64,000 bases of DNA, from NCBI GenBank assembly GCA_016720545.1, contig JADKKK010000009.1:1-64000 (forward strand). Reading direction: 5' to 3'. Source of the stretch: Myxococcales bacterium. GTDB taxonomy: Bacteria; Myxococcota_A; Polyangia; Polyangiales; Polyangiaceae. Positions 38,309 to 47,811 of the stretch are shown here, piece by piece. A program made the translations under genes and the position numbers. Position 1 is the stretch's first letter. Every line of letters begins with the position of its first letter. The notes below the pieces were generated by a model. That model saw only the letters and a list, made by a program, of their open reading frames with translations. It searched no databases and was not told the origin of the DNA.

Positions 38309-38644
38309 ATGAAGAGCCCAACCGCGGTCGCCCAAGCGCAACTCGACGCCTACAACGCCCAGGATCTGGACGCGCACTGCGCGCAGTTCAGCGACGACGT
38401 GTTGGTCGCAGACCTCAACGGCGCCGTGACCATCGACGGCCTCGCCGCCTATCGCGAGCGCTACGCGAAGGTGTTCTCCGAGTTCCCGGAGAATCACGCC
38501 GCGCTCGTCAGCCGCATCGCGGTGGGCAACGTGGTCATCGACCACGAGCGAGTCACGCGCAGTCCGACCACGCCGCCGTTCGAGGTCGCGGCGATCTACA
38601 CCATCGCCGAGGGCAAGATCCGAAGGGTCGACTTCGTTCGCTGA
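38309..38644 (+). CDS. SnoaL-like / NTF2-fold protein
   Basis: 111 aa of the SnoaL/steroid-isomerase-like NTF2 superfamily: AQLDAYNAQDLDAHCAQFSD, then GLAAYRERYAKVFSEFPENH and AIYTIAEGKIRRVDFVR, the typical final strand. Cytoplasmic, small, probably binding a hydrophobic ligand; catalytic identity cannot be deduced. ATG 38309 starts right beside the permease breakpoint. Confidence 0.8.
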   Translation: MKSPTAVAQAQLDAYNAQDLDAHCAQFSDDVLVADLNGAVTIDGLAAYRERYAKVFSEFPENHAALVSRIAVGNVVIDHERVTRSPTTPPFEVAAIYTIAEGKIRRVDFVR

Positions 38645-38683
38645 ACACGGTTCTCCGCCGGTCGCGAGGCCGTGGCGTGGGCC

Positions 38684-39577
38684 TCATAGAGTCGCGACGA
38701 CGTGCCCTACGCAGCGCGCGATGGTGGTCGCGAGGGGAGCGTGCCCTATCCCGAGGCCGCGGAGCTTCGCGGGGTCGAGGAACGACATCCAGCGCGTGCT
38801 GAAGGGCGAGACGTCGCTCGTCGCCGTCTCGTCTTCGACGAGCGTGGGGCGCGCCCCGAGCTCGTCGCCCAGCATCTCGAGCAGCTCGCGGAGCGTCGGC
38901 GTCTCATCTTGGGTCTGATTGACCGCCTCGCCGACGACTCGAGCGTCGCCGAGCAGGACGTCGATCGTGCGGGCGACCTCCTGCGCGTCCACGTGCCGCA
39001 CGCGGCGATCGAGGAAAGCCGCGCGGATCGGCGCGCCGCCGAGCATATGTCTGATGTAGCGAGCGATGCGCTGCTGGTCGTCGCCCGGGCCGTTCACGAT
39101 CGGGATTCGCAGGCGGGTCGACGGGAGCCGCCCGTGCGCGCGGACGAGCGCGTCCTCGCACGCGCGCTTGCCGGTACCGTAGTCCCACTGAGACCCGTCG
39201 CGCCCCCCGGGCCGCGCGATGGTGGGGCCGTCGTAGTCCTCCTCGCGCGAGGGGAGTCGAGGGCTCTCGCGAACGAGGTAGACCTGGCCGGTGCTCACGA
39301 AGAGGTAATGGCCCACGCGGCCGGCGAAGACGTCGATCGCCCGCTCGATGTCGCGCCCCTCGAAGCCGACAAGGTCGACGACGGCGTCGAACGTACCCTG
39401 CACGCGGGCGAGGTCGGTGGTGCGATCTCCCGCGAGCCGGGCGACGCGATCGCCGAACGGATCGCTCCGTGTGCCGCGCGTGAAGAGCGTGACGCGATCG
39501 CCGCGCGCGAGCAGCCTCGCGACGAGGTGGCGACCGAGGAATCCGGTCCCGCCGACGACGAGCACCGTGCGGCTCAT
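38684..39577 (-). CDS. NAD-dependent epimerase/dehydratase-like protein
   Basis: 297-aa extended-SDR/atypical SDR protein. The Rossmann motif VVGGTGFLGRHLVARLL is at the N-terminus, GHYLFVSTGQVY supplies the Ser/Thr strand, and DYGTGKRACEDAL the YxxxK-like pair. The C-terminal part is substrate-specific (REL LEMLGDE-type helix). Similar proteins act on nucleotide sugars or bind RNA; the isolated gene gives no hint. No signal peptide. Confidence 0.82.
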   Translation of the reverse strand: MSRTVLVVGGTGFLGRHLVARLLARGDRVTLFTRGTRSDPFGDRVARLAGDRTTDLARVQGTFDAVVDLVGFEGRDIERAIDVFAGRVGHYLFVSTGQVYLVRESPRLPSREEDYDGPTIARPGGRDGSQWDYGTGKRACEDALVRAHGRLPSTRLRIPIVNGPGDDQQRIARYIRHMLGGAPIRAAFLDRRVRHVDAQEVARTIDVLLGDARVVGEAVNQTQDETPTLRELLEMLGDELGARPTLVEDETATSDVSPFSTRWMSFLDPAKLRGLGIGHAPLATTIARCVGHVVATL

Positions 39578-39650
39578 GGCGCGACGCAGGCTTCGGGCCG
39601 CGCCCGCTGAGCGCGGCGGAGACAGCGGGGACGAGGGAGGGCGCGTGCGC

Positions 39651-40001
39651 TCACTTCGCGTACTCGCGTGAGAGCGCGACGGCGACGCGCACGATCAACG
39701 CGTACGGGATCGGGCGATCGAGCGGGAACGTGAGATTGCCCTTGGCGTTGCGGTAGCCCGACGTCGCCTCGATGAGCGCGGCGTCGTCGCGAACGGGCGG
39801 GTAAATGCCAACGTGCTTCTTGAAGGCCCCGAAGTAGAAAAATGTTCGAGTGAGCCTCAGCGCCGGCATCCCGTAGCTGAAGGTCTCGATCGCCGAGGGC
39901 ACCGCCTCCTTGACGCCCCTCCGGATCTCCTCGAGGGCAGACCTCGCCACGGGCGAAGCCTGCGAGATGTACGCGTCGATGTCGGCAGCGGTCCCAGCCA
40001 T
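39651..40001 (-). CDS. DUF1801 domain protein (YdhG-like)
   Basis: 116 aa matching the DUF1801/YdhG fold: DIDAYISQASPVARSALEEI, SAIETFSYGMPALRLTRTFF, HVGIYPP and FPLDRPIPYALIVRVAVAL. Family members are small cytoplasmic proteins of unknown biochemical role, some implicated in iron or stress responses. Monocistronic between the epimerase and mfd. Confidence 0.85.
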   Translation of the reverse strand: MAGTAADIDAYISQASPVARSALEEIRRGVKEAVPSAIETFSYGMPALRLTRTFFYFGAFKKHVGIYPPVRDDAALIEATSGYRNAKGNLTFPLDRPIPYALIVRVAVALSREYAK

Positions 40002-40124
40002 TTCGAGACTCCAGCGGGCAGAACGACGAGGGCCACCCCCGGTCGTCCGAGGCCTGAGAATGCCCTCAAATCCGCGCGAGTGGGAAAGGAATATTCCCTC
40101 CCGTTTCGCCTCGTGGCTCGGAGA

Positions 40125-43100
40125 CTAACCGGGCGCGCGCGCCGTCTTCGCGAGCTCGGCGAGCATCGCCTCGAGGTTCTCGAGGCCGCCGCGCTCCCCC
40201 TCGAACCGCCGGCTGAGGCGCATGTCCGGAGTCAGTCGATAGGGGCTCTTCTTCTCACGCACGAGCTCGGTGACCTTGCGCGGATCGAGCGTGGTGTCCT
40301 CGCGCAGGTGCAGCGTCACCTGCCGGCTACTCGCCTCGCACCCGAGCACGCGGAGGCGGCGGAGCTCGGTCTTGAGCGCCATGAGCCGCACCAGGCGGCG
40401 GGTCTCGGACGGGGGCGCGCCGAAGCGGTCCTCCATCTCCTGGGCGAGCTCGTCGACGTGGGCTTCGTCGAGCGCGCTCGCGAGCCGCTTGTAGAGCGAG
40501 AGGCGCACGCCCACCTCTGCCACGTAGCTCTCGGGGATGAGCGCCTCGACGTCGACCGACAGCTCGGGGTCGACCTCGTGCACCACAGGCTCGCCGCGGA
40601 GCTCGTGCACGGCGTCCTCGAGCATCTCGCAGAAGAGCTCGAACCCCACGCTCGCGACCGTGCCCGACTGCTCGCCCCCCAAGAGATCGCCACCGCCACG
40701 CAACTCGAGATCGAGCGACGCCACCTTGAAGCCCGAACCGAGCTCGGAGTAGCGCTCGAGCGCCTCGACCCGCGCGCGCGCCTCGTCGGTCATCGCGTCC
40801 TGCGGCGGCACGATGAGGTAGCAGTAGGCGCGCTCGCGCGAGCGGCCCACGCGCCCCCGCAGCTGGTAGAGCTGCGACAGGCCGAACAGATCGGCGCGGT
40901 CGATGAGGATGGTGTTGGCCCGGGGGATGTCGAGGCCGCTCTCGACGATCGCGGTGGCGCACAACACGTCGTAGTGGCCCTCGACGAAGTCGAGCATCGT
41001 GCGCTCGAGGTTCGTCTCCGTGTCGAGCGAGCCGCTGCCCGTTCGCCGCTTCGACTGCGTCATCTGCCCGTGGGCGACCGCGATGCGGGCCGTGGGCACG
41101 AGCTCGTGGAGGCGCTGCGCGCGCTCGTACAGCCCCTCGACCCGGTTGTAGACGTAGAAGACCTGGCCGCCCCGCGACAGCTCCCTCGTGACCGCCTCGC
41201 GGAGCACCTCGGCGTCGAACCGCGTGAGGATGGTGCGCACGCTCCGACGGTCGCTCGGGGCGGTGGTGATGAGCGACAGATCGCGGAGCCCACCGACGGC
41301 CATCTGCAGGGTGCGTGGGATGGGCGTGGCCGTGAGGGTGAGCACGTCGACCGAGGACTTTAGCTGCTTGATGCGCTCCTTGTGGGTGACCCCGAAGCGC
41401 TGCTCCTCGTCCACCACGAGGAGCGAGAGCGTCTTGAAGTGGACGTCCTTCGACAGGAGTCGATGTGTGCCCACGAGGACGTCGACTTTGCCCTCTTTCA
41501 CAAGCGCGAGGGTCTCGTCTTGCTCCTTCTTCGACTGAAAACGCGAGAGGCACCGCACCGTGATGGGGTATCCCTGGAGGCGCGCCTCGAAGGTGCGGAA
41601 GTGCTGCTGCGCGAGCACCGTGGTGGGGCACAGCACGCACACCTGGCGCCCCGCCATGGCCACGCGGAAGGCCGCGCGAATGGCCACCTCGGTCTTGCCG
41701 AAGCCCACGTCGCCGCACACGAGCCGGTCCATGGGGCGCGGCGCCTCGAGGTCGCGGTTCACGTCGTCGATGGCGCGGGCCTGGTCGGCGGTCTCCTCGA
41801 AGGGGAAGGTGGCCTCGAACGCGCGGTACTCGTCGTCGACGGGGGGCAGCGCGTGGCCCTCCTGGGCCTTTCGCTCCGCGTAGAGCCGCAGCAGCTCGTC
41901 CGCCATCTGCCGCACCTCGCGGCGAACGCGGGACTTGGTCTTCGCGAAGGTGGTGCCGCCGAGTCTATCGAGCTTGGCGGACTCCACCTCCGAGCCGGAG
42001 AACTTCTGGACCTGGTTCAGCCGGTAAACCGGCAGATAGAGCTTGTCGGCGCCCGCGTACTCGACGACCAGGAGATCGACGACGTGCGCGCCCACGCTCT
42101 TGTGGATGAGGCCTACGTAGCGGCCAATGCCGTGCTCTACGTGGACGACGAGGTCGCCGACCGCGAGCGAGCGCAGGTCCTCCAGGAACGCCGTCTTCGT
42201 GTCTCTCGGCCTCGCCACCTTTCGGTGGGCGCGCTCGCCGAAGATCTCTTCCTCGGTGATGAGCGCGAGGGCGTCGGCGGGGAGCACGAGGCCCGCGGAC
42301 AGGGCGCCTGGCACGAGCTCGACGTCGACCGAGGCCGCGCTCGGCGTGAGAACGTCGGCGGAAACCAGGTGTATGGTGCACGTGACCCCTTGGTGCCCGA
42401 GGAGACCTGCGAGGCGCTCGGCCTGGGTGGCCGTGCGGGCCGTGACGAGCACGCGGAAGCCCGACTCGCGCAGGTGGGCCACGCGGCGCACCAGGGGCTC
42501 GAGGCTCGGGATGCGGCCCTTGGAGGCGCGCGCGCGCTGCATCGCGGCCGACAGATCGCCGTGGTCGAGCGCGCCGAGCGCCACCGCGGTCGCGCTCGCC
42601 TCGGCGCGGGCGTAGGCGGCGAGGCCCTGCTCGGCGCCGCCGGCGACGGCGGCGCGTGTCACGGGGACCACCCGCAGGCCCGCGAGCGTCGCGGCGACCT
42701 CGGCCTCCGCGATGTAGAACGCCTCGGGCGGGAAGTGGACCGCTCCCGCGCGGGCCGCGGCCTCACGCGCCGCGCGGTCGAGCTCGTCGCGCACGGCGCG
42801 CGCGATGACCTCGGGATCGTCGAGTACCACTGTGGCGTCGGGCGGGAACAGCTCGCAGGGAGAGGACAGCTCGGCGTAGTACGCCGGCAGGAAGCCGTCG
42901 GAGCCGAAGAACGCGCGGCCGCTCGCCACGTCGTCGGCGAGGGCGCGCGCGCGGAGCGTGGGCACCTCCAAGGTGTCGCCGAGCTCGGCCACGCGCGCCC
43001 GCGCGCGCGCCGCGTTCTCACGGGTGAGGAGCGTCTCGCGCACGGGCGGCAGCAGGAGCTCCCTCTCGGCGCTGTCCTTGTGCGTGCGCTGCTCGAACGG

Positions 43101-43841
43101 GTCGAAGCGCTTGATGCTCACGACGAGCTCGTCGTAGAGCTCGACGCGCGAAGGCTCGGAGTCCTCCGGTGGCCACACGTCGAGCAGCGCGCCGCGCACG
43201 GCGAAGGTGCCGCGGTCTTCGACGAGCGGCACGCGCAGGTATCCCCCTTCGGCGAGGGTTCTGAGGAGGGCGTCGCGCGAGACCTCCTCCTCTGCGACCA
43301 CCCGGGACGTGTGGCCACGCACGATCGCGAGCGGCACCACGCGCCGCACGAGGGCGGCGGCGGTGAGGCACACCACGCGGTACGCACCTCGGCCGAGCCG
43401 CGCGAGCGCGGCCACGCGGGCCATCTCGCCACGCCGATCGGGGTTCACGTCGGCGTAGGGGGAAGCCTCGGGTGTGGCGAGCACGAGCGCGTCGTGAGGT
43501 CCGTGCGTGGGCCCGAGGTAGAGGCTCACGTCCTCGCGTGCGCGGGCCGCGGCGTCCGCGTCGGCGACCACGAGGAAGACGGGCCGCGCGGTGTCGCGCG
43601 CGAGCGTCGCGGCCACGGCCGCAGCGGCCGAGCCGCGGGCGCCCGTCACGTCGACGCGCCGCGCGCCACCGAGCCGCGAGGTGATCTCGCGGAGCCGCGT
43701 CGCGCCCGTCACGGCGAGGTCGGGTAGCGGATCGCTCAGCGAGGGATCCCGCCGGATCGCGGCCGCGAGCGCGGCTTCGTCTTGATCGGCCTCGCCGGCC
43801 GCTGTCTTGGTCGCGAGTCGCTCGCGCAGGTTGCTCTTCAC
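40125..43841 (-). CDS. mfd: Transcription-repair coupling factor Mfd
   Basis: 1238 aa. It starts at GTG 43841 (VKSNLRERLATKT), which overlaps the stop of the exporter gene by 4 nt. N-terminal UvrB-like domains carry LAVTGATRLREI. The RNA-polymerase-interacting CarD-like module is VGDLVVHVEHGIGRYVGLIH. The RecG-like motor has CGDVGFGKTEVAIRAA, DEEQRFGVTHKERI, TLTATPIPRTLQM and QLRGRVGRSRERAY. The C-terminal TRCF domain includes ELGSGFKVASLDLELRG near the motor end. Mfd removes stalled RNA polymerase from DNA lesions and recruits UvrA. Full length, no lesion. Confidence 0.96.
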   Translation of the reverse strand: MKSNLRERLATKTAAGEADQDEAALAAAIRRDPSLSDPLPDLAVTGATRLREITSRLGGARRVDVTGARGSAAAAVAATLARDTARPVFLVVADADAAARAREDVSLYLGPTHGPHDALVLATPEASPYADVNPDRRGEMARVAALARLGRGAYRVVCLTAAALVRRVVPLAIVRGHTSRVVAEEEVSRDALLRTLAEGGYLRVPLVEDRGTFAVRGALLDVWPPEDSEPSRVELYDELVVSIKRFDPFEQRTHKDSAERELLLPPVRETLLTRENAARARARVAELGDTLEVPTLRARALADDVASGRAFFGSDGFLPAYYAELSSPCELFPPDATVVLDDPEVIARAVRDELDRAAREAAARAGAVHFPPEAFYIAEAEVAATLAGLRVVPVTRAAVAGGAEQGLAAYARAEASATAVALGALDHGDLSAAMQRARASKGRIPSLEPLVRRVAHLRESGFRVLVTARTATQAERLAGLLGHQGVTCTIHLVSADVLTPSAASVDVELVPGALSAGLVLPADALALITEEEIFGERAHRKVARPRDTKTAFLEDLRSLAVGDLVVHVEHGIGRYVGLIHKSVGAHVVDLLVVEYAGADKLYLPVYRLNQVQKFSGSEVESAKLDRLGGTTFAKTKSRVRREVRQMADELLRLYAERKAQEGHALPPVDDEYRAFEATFPFEETADQARAIDDVNRDLEAPRPMDRLVCGDVGFGKTEVAIRAAFRVAMAGRQVCVLCPTTVLAQQHFRTFEARLQGYPITVRCLSRFQSKKEQDETLALVKEGKVDVLVGTHRLLSKDVHFKTLSLLVVDEEQRFGVTHKERIKQLKSSVDVLTLTATPIPRTLQMAVGGLRDLSLITTAPSDRRSVRTILTRFDAEVLREAVTRELSRGGQVFYVYNRVEGLYERAQRLHELVPTARIAVAHGQMTQSKRRTGSGSLDTETNLERTMLDFVEGHYDVLCATAIVESGLDIPRANTILIDRADLFGLSQLYQLRGRVGRSRERAYCYLIVPPQDAMTDEARARVEALERYSELGSGFKVASLDLELRGGGDLLGGEQSGTVASVGFELFCEMLEDAVHELRGEPVVHEVDPELSVDVEALIPESYVAEVGVRLSLYKRLASALDEAHVDELAQEMEDRFGAPPSETRRLVRLMALKTELRRLRVLGCEASSRQVTLHLREDTTLDPRKVTELVREKKSPYRLTPDMRLSRRFEGERGGLENLEAMLAELAKTARAPG

Positions 43842-46337
43842 GGTATCTCCGGGGGCTGTTCGCGGGGGAGGACAGGCGTGGGGCTCGCGGCCGGAGGTGT
43901 CGGCGCGAGCAAGCGGAGCCCTGCGGGCACGACCACGAGCGAGGCGACGAGGCCCGCCACGGAGCCGATGGCGCCGACCGCGCCGAGGTCGAAGAGCCCC
44001 TCGAAGCGGCACGCGACGAGCGCCCCGAAGCCAGCCGCGGTGGTCAGCGCCGTGGCCGCGGAGAGCGGCGCCTGCTTGTCGAGGGCGGCGTCGATCGGAT
44101 CGGCGGTGCCCTCGCTCCCGTCGCGGCTGCGCGAGCGCTCGTCGGCGGCGTGGAGGAGGAAGAGCACCTCGTCGAGGGTGATGCCCAGCAGCACGGGCAG
44201 GACGAGTGCATCATACACATGCCAGCGAATGTTGAGGACGCGCATGGCGACCCCCACCATCGCGATCTCGGTGGCCAGCGCGAGCAGCGCGAGGGCGACC
44301 GAGCGCACGCTCCGGAGCGTGAAGCCGAGCGCGACCCCCACGAACACCGAGGCCAGCAGCGCGATGCGCGGCAGGTCGTGGACGAGCGTGCGGCGCAGAG
44401 AGACCTCGAGCGCCGCGAAGCCCGTCACGACGGCCCGCGGCGAGGCCCCACGGAGCGTCTCGCGGAGGCGGAGGTCCTTCGCCGGATCTCCCGTCGGCCG
44501 CACGTACGCGGCCACGTAGTGCTCTCCCTTGTAGAGCTGCACGTGGCGCGAGACCACGAGCGACAGCGGCCCGCGCCCCTCCAGCGGGATACCAAGCGTC
44601 TCGGTCTTGGGATGCTCGAGCGACGCGGACGCCTCCGCGAACGCGTCGGCGTCGAAGCCCACCGCGTCGAGGGTCTCGCGGAGGAGACGCGCCTTGGCGG
44701 GAAGGTCGAGGCCGTCGCGCTCGAGGAGGCGTGCCCGCTGCGTGAGCCTGGAGGGGATGTAGGTGGTCATCGCATCGAACCCGTCGATCGTCCCGTCGGC
44801 CACGAGCGGCTCGAGCGCCTCGGCGACGGCGTCGATCTCGGCGGTCGCGCGGTCGAGGTCACGGTCGTGCACGAGCACGATCCACTGATTCGGGCGCCCC
44901 CCGAAGAGCCCGTAGATCGCGTCGCTCGTGCGCAGGGGAGCGAGGGCCGAGGGGCGGAGCGCGACCACGGCGTCCCCCGTGCGTGGGAGACCCATGAGCA
45001 CGAGCGCTCCGACGAGCGCGGGGAGCACGGCGAGCGCGGCCCACGCGCGCCCACGGCCTCGGGTGAGCCGGGAGACCCCGCGGACCCACGCGGCTGGCGC
45101 GCGAGCCGCAGGGGTCCCGCGCTCGAGCCAGCGGCCCACGTCGGGCGCGAAGAGCAGGATGGCGATCGCGGTGAGCACCTCGCCGACCGCGCAGAGCACG
45201 CCCAGCTGGCCGAGGGCGGCGATGTCGGAGATGCCGAGCGCCCCGAACGCGAGCCCAGCGACGACCGCCGCTGTGAGCGTGGGCCGGGCAGAGGTGCGTC
45301 GCGCGATCTCCGCCGCCGCCTCGGGGCTGTGACCCTTCGCGCGTGCGTCGAGCAGGGCGCCATACACGTGCACGCCCGTGTCGACGCCGACGCCCACGAC
45401 GACCGAGGTGAACGCGACCGAAAGAGAGGAGAGGCGCGGGTACACGAGCGCAGCGATCGCCGTCGTCCACACCGTGCCCAGCATGAGCGGCGGGAGCACG
45501 GCGAGGAGCGCGCGCGCGCGCCGAAACGTGACGAGGAACATCACGGCGGAGAGGACGAACGACAGCGCCGTGCTGAGGTAGAGATCGGTGCGGATCATGC
45601 GCTCGGTCGCGTAGGCCACGGCGTGCCCGCCGGTGAGCTCGAGGCGCACGCCGGGGTGGGCTCGTCGCACCTCGCCGAGCTCGCCCTCCACCTCGCGCAC
45701 GAACGTCTCCGCGGCCTCGGGGTCGAACACTCGGCCCTTGGGCTCGAGGACCACGAGCCGCGCGCGCCCACCGTCGGCGACGAAGCGGCCCTCCCCGTCG
45801 GCGGTCACGCCCGCGGCGAGCTCGCTCCGGCCCTCCCATGGCAGCGCCGAGAGCCGCAGAGGATCGCGACGCAGCGCCTCGCTCGTCTCGGGCGAGCCGG
45901 CGGGCGCGAGGAGCAGCGAGCGGGTGCCCTCGAGTCGCCGGCGCATGCCGGCGGGCGTGAGGGCGTAGGCCAACGCCGCGCGGGCGCCCGGGCCCGCGTG
46001 GAGCCAAGCGAGCGAGGGATCGGGCGGCTTCGGCTGCGGCACCGAGGCCACGACCCGCTCGACCGTGGCGCGCCCCTCGAGCCTGCGCGAGGCGTCCTCC
46101 GTCGCCGCCGTGACGCTCGCCGGATCGTCGCCCCGCACGAGCACGAGGCCCACGTCGCCCCCACCGAACGCGCGCGTGAACGTCGCGAGCGCCTCGGCCT
46201 CGGGACCTTTTCGGGAACAGGTCGGTGAGATCGCCGGAGAGTCGGAGCCGCGAGCTGACGAGCAGGGAGACGACCCCGAGCACCAGCATCAGCGCCTGGA
46301 GCACCCGCAGCCGGCGGGACGGGCCGCCGCCCATCAC
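43838..46337 (-). CDS. MMPL/RND-superfamily exporter (one frameshift near 46208)
   Basis: The first 40 residues (from GTG 46337 or ATG 46334) read RVLQALMLVLGVVSLLVSSR then SGDLTDLFPK, the usual first helix and periplasmic start. One extra A in AAAA near 46208 shifts the frame; removing it continues GPEAEALATFTRAFGGGDVG and the rest is intact. Two six-helix bundles are visible (ALSFVLSAVMFLVTFRRARA, GVGVDTGVHVYGALL; then IALLASVFVGVALGFTLRSV, GITLDEVLFLLHA). This matches the MMPL/hopanoid-lipid-exporter-like RND family of ~830 residues. It overlaps mfd downstream and the CNNM gene upstream by 4 nt each. Confidence 0.85.
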
Positions 46338-47641
46338 GGCGTCGTCACGACCTTCACGCGGACGCGCACGCTCGTGATGCGCCGCCGGCTCATGCCGCTC
46401 ACCTCCACCGACACCAGGGGGCCGAGCTCTACCTTGTCGCCCGTGCGGGGAATGCGGCCGATGCGCTCCTGGATGACCGTGCTTATCGCCTCGGCCGCGT
46501 CCTTCGTCTCGACCTCGACGCCGATGGTGCGCAGGTCTTCCATGTTCGCGCGGGCGTCCACGTCCCAGACCTCGGGGGCGTTCGGATCGCGGACGATCGT
46601 CGACGGCTCCTCGTCGAACTCGTCGCGGATCTCGCCGACGATCTCCTCGAGGAGGTCCTCGAGCGTGACGATCCCGCTCGACCCACCGTACTCGTCGATC
46701 ACGACGGCGATGGGGATCTGGGTCTTCTGCATTTGCCGGAGCAGATCGAGCAGCCCCTTCTGCTCGGGGACGAAGAGGACGTCTCGCCGCAGGCTCGCGA
46801 GGTCGAGGCGCGCGGGCTCGACCTCACTCAAGAACACGTCCTTCGCGTAGAGGTAACCCGCGACGTCGTCGAGCGAGCGACCCCGGGTGAGCACGATGCG
46901 CGAGTACTGAAGGTCGCGCAGGAGCGCGACGGCGTCGACGCCGGTGGTCTCGATGGGTAGGGACTTCACGTCCACCCGCGGCACCATCGCGTGGCGCGCG
47001 GCGCGCTGCGAGAAGCGGATCACGCGCTGCACGAGCTCGCTCTTCTCGACGCCGCCTGGGCTCTTCGCCGTGTTCGCGACCAGGATACCGAGGATCTCCT
47101 CCTCGGACAGCTTGCCCTCGCTGGCCGCGTCGGCGCTCATGCCGAGGGCGCGGAGGAGCAGCTTCGTGGACGCCTCGAGGCCGAACAGCAGCGGCCGGAA
47201 CGCGACGTAGATGAGGTGCAGCGGCCCCGCGACGCTGAGCGCGGTCTGCTCGGAGCGCTGGATGGCGACCAGCTTGGGCACGAGCTCGCCGAACAGCACG
47301 TGGCCGTACGTGAGGAGCGTCAGGGCCGCGACCATCGCCGCGATCTTCAGCGCGCCGCCGGGCTCGTGGCCCGTGAGTCGCTGGATGAGCGCGACGAACG
47401 CGTGCTCCATGGCGGGCTCGCCCACCCAGCCGAGCCCCAGGCTCGCCACCGTGATGCCGAGCTGCGTGACGGAGAGGTAGCGCTCGAGGTTCGAGACGAC
47501 CTCGTGCGCGCGGCGCGCCTTCGGATCCTGCTTGGCGCGCGCGCTGAGCTTCGACGTGCCCACCTTGACGAGCGCGAACTCGGCGGCGACGAAGAAGCCG
47601 TTCAAGGCGATAAACACGACAGCGGCGAGCAGACCCAACAC
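46334..47641 (-). CDS. CNNM/CorC-type membrane protein with CBS domains
   Basis: 435 aa. The N-terminal CNNM/DUF21 transmembrane domain (LLAAVVFIALNGFFVAAEFA, LVKVGTSKL, YLSVTQLGITVASLGLGWVG) is followed by paired CBS domains (MVPRVDVKSLPIET, QIPIAVVIDEYGGSSGIVTL) and a CorC_HlyC domain (EVWDVDARANMEDL, GRIPRTGDKVELG). Such proteins, often annotated hemolysin, are implicated in Mg or Co efflux. GTG start 47641. First gene of a three-gene overlapping operon with the MMPL exporter and mfd. Confidence 0.9.
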   Translation of the reverse strand: MLGLLAAVVFIALNGFFVAAEFALVKVGTSKLSARAKQDPKARRAHEVVSNLERYLSVTQLGITVASLGLGWVGEPAMEHAFVALIQRLTGHEPGGALKIAAMVAALTLLTYGHVLFGELVPKLVAIQRSEQTALSVAGPLHLIYVAFRPLLFGLEASTKLLLRALGMSADAASEGKLSEEEILGILVANTAKSPGGVEKSELVQRVIRFSQRAARHAMVPRVDVKSLPIETTGVDAVALLRDLQYSRIVLTRGRSLDDVAGYLYAKDVFLSEVEPARLDLASLRRDVLFVPEQKGLLDLLRQMQKTQIPIAVVIDEYGGSSGIVTLEDLLEEIVGEIRDEFDEEPSTIVRDPNAPEVWDVDARANMEDLRTIGVEVETKDAAEAISTVIQERIGRIPRTGDKVELGPLVSVEVSGMSRRRITSVRVRVKVVTTP

Positions 47642-47811
47642 GTGGGGCGGTGGTTAGCACGGAAGCCGCGGGACGCGCAGTCCGCAGGTCGGTTGTGGGC
47701 CTGTCCGCGTGTGTAAGTCGTGGAAAGCAATTGATCTTGTGCCGTCGCTCGCGCTGAAACGAACGGCTGGTGAGCGCGCCACGGGTGGGCGTCGCGCGCT
47801 CGTCGAACCGC

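Noticed and set aside
36479..38545. Minus-strand frame of about 690 codons covering the lipoprotein
   Set aside because: Arg/Pro-rich translation; the alternative frame has a signal peptide and a lipobox.
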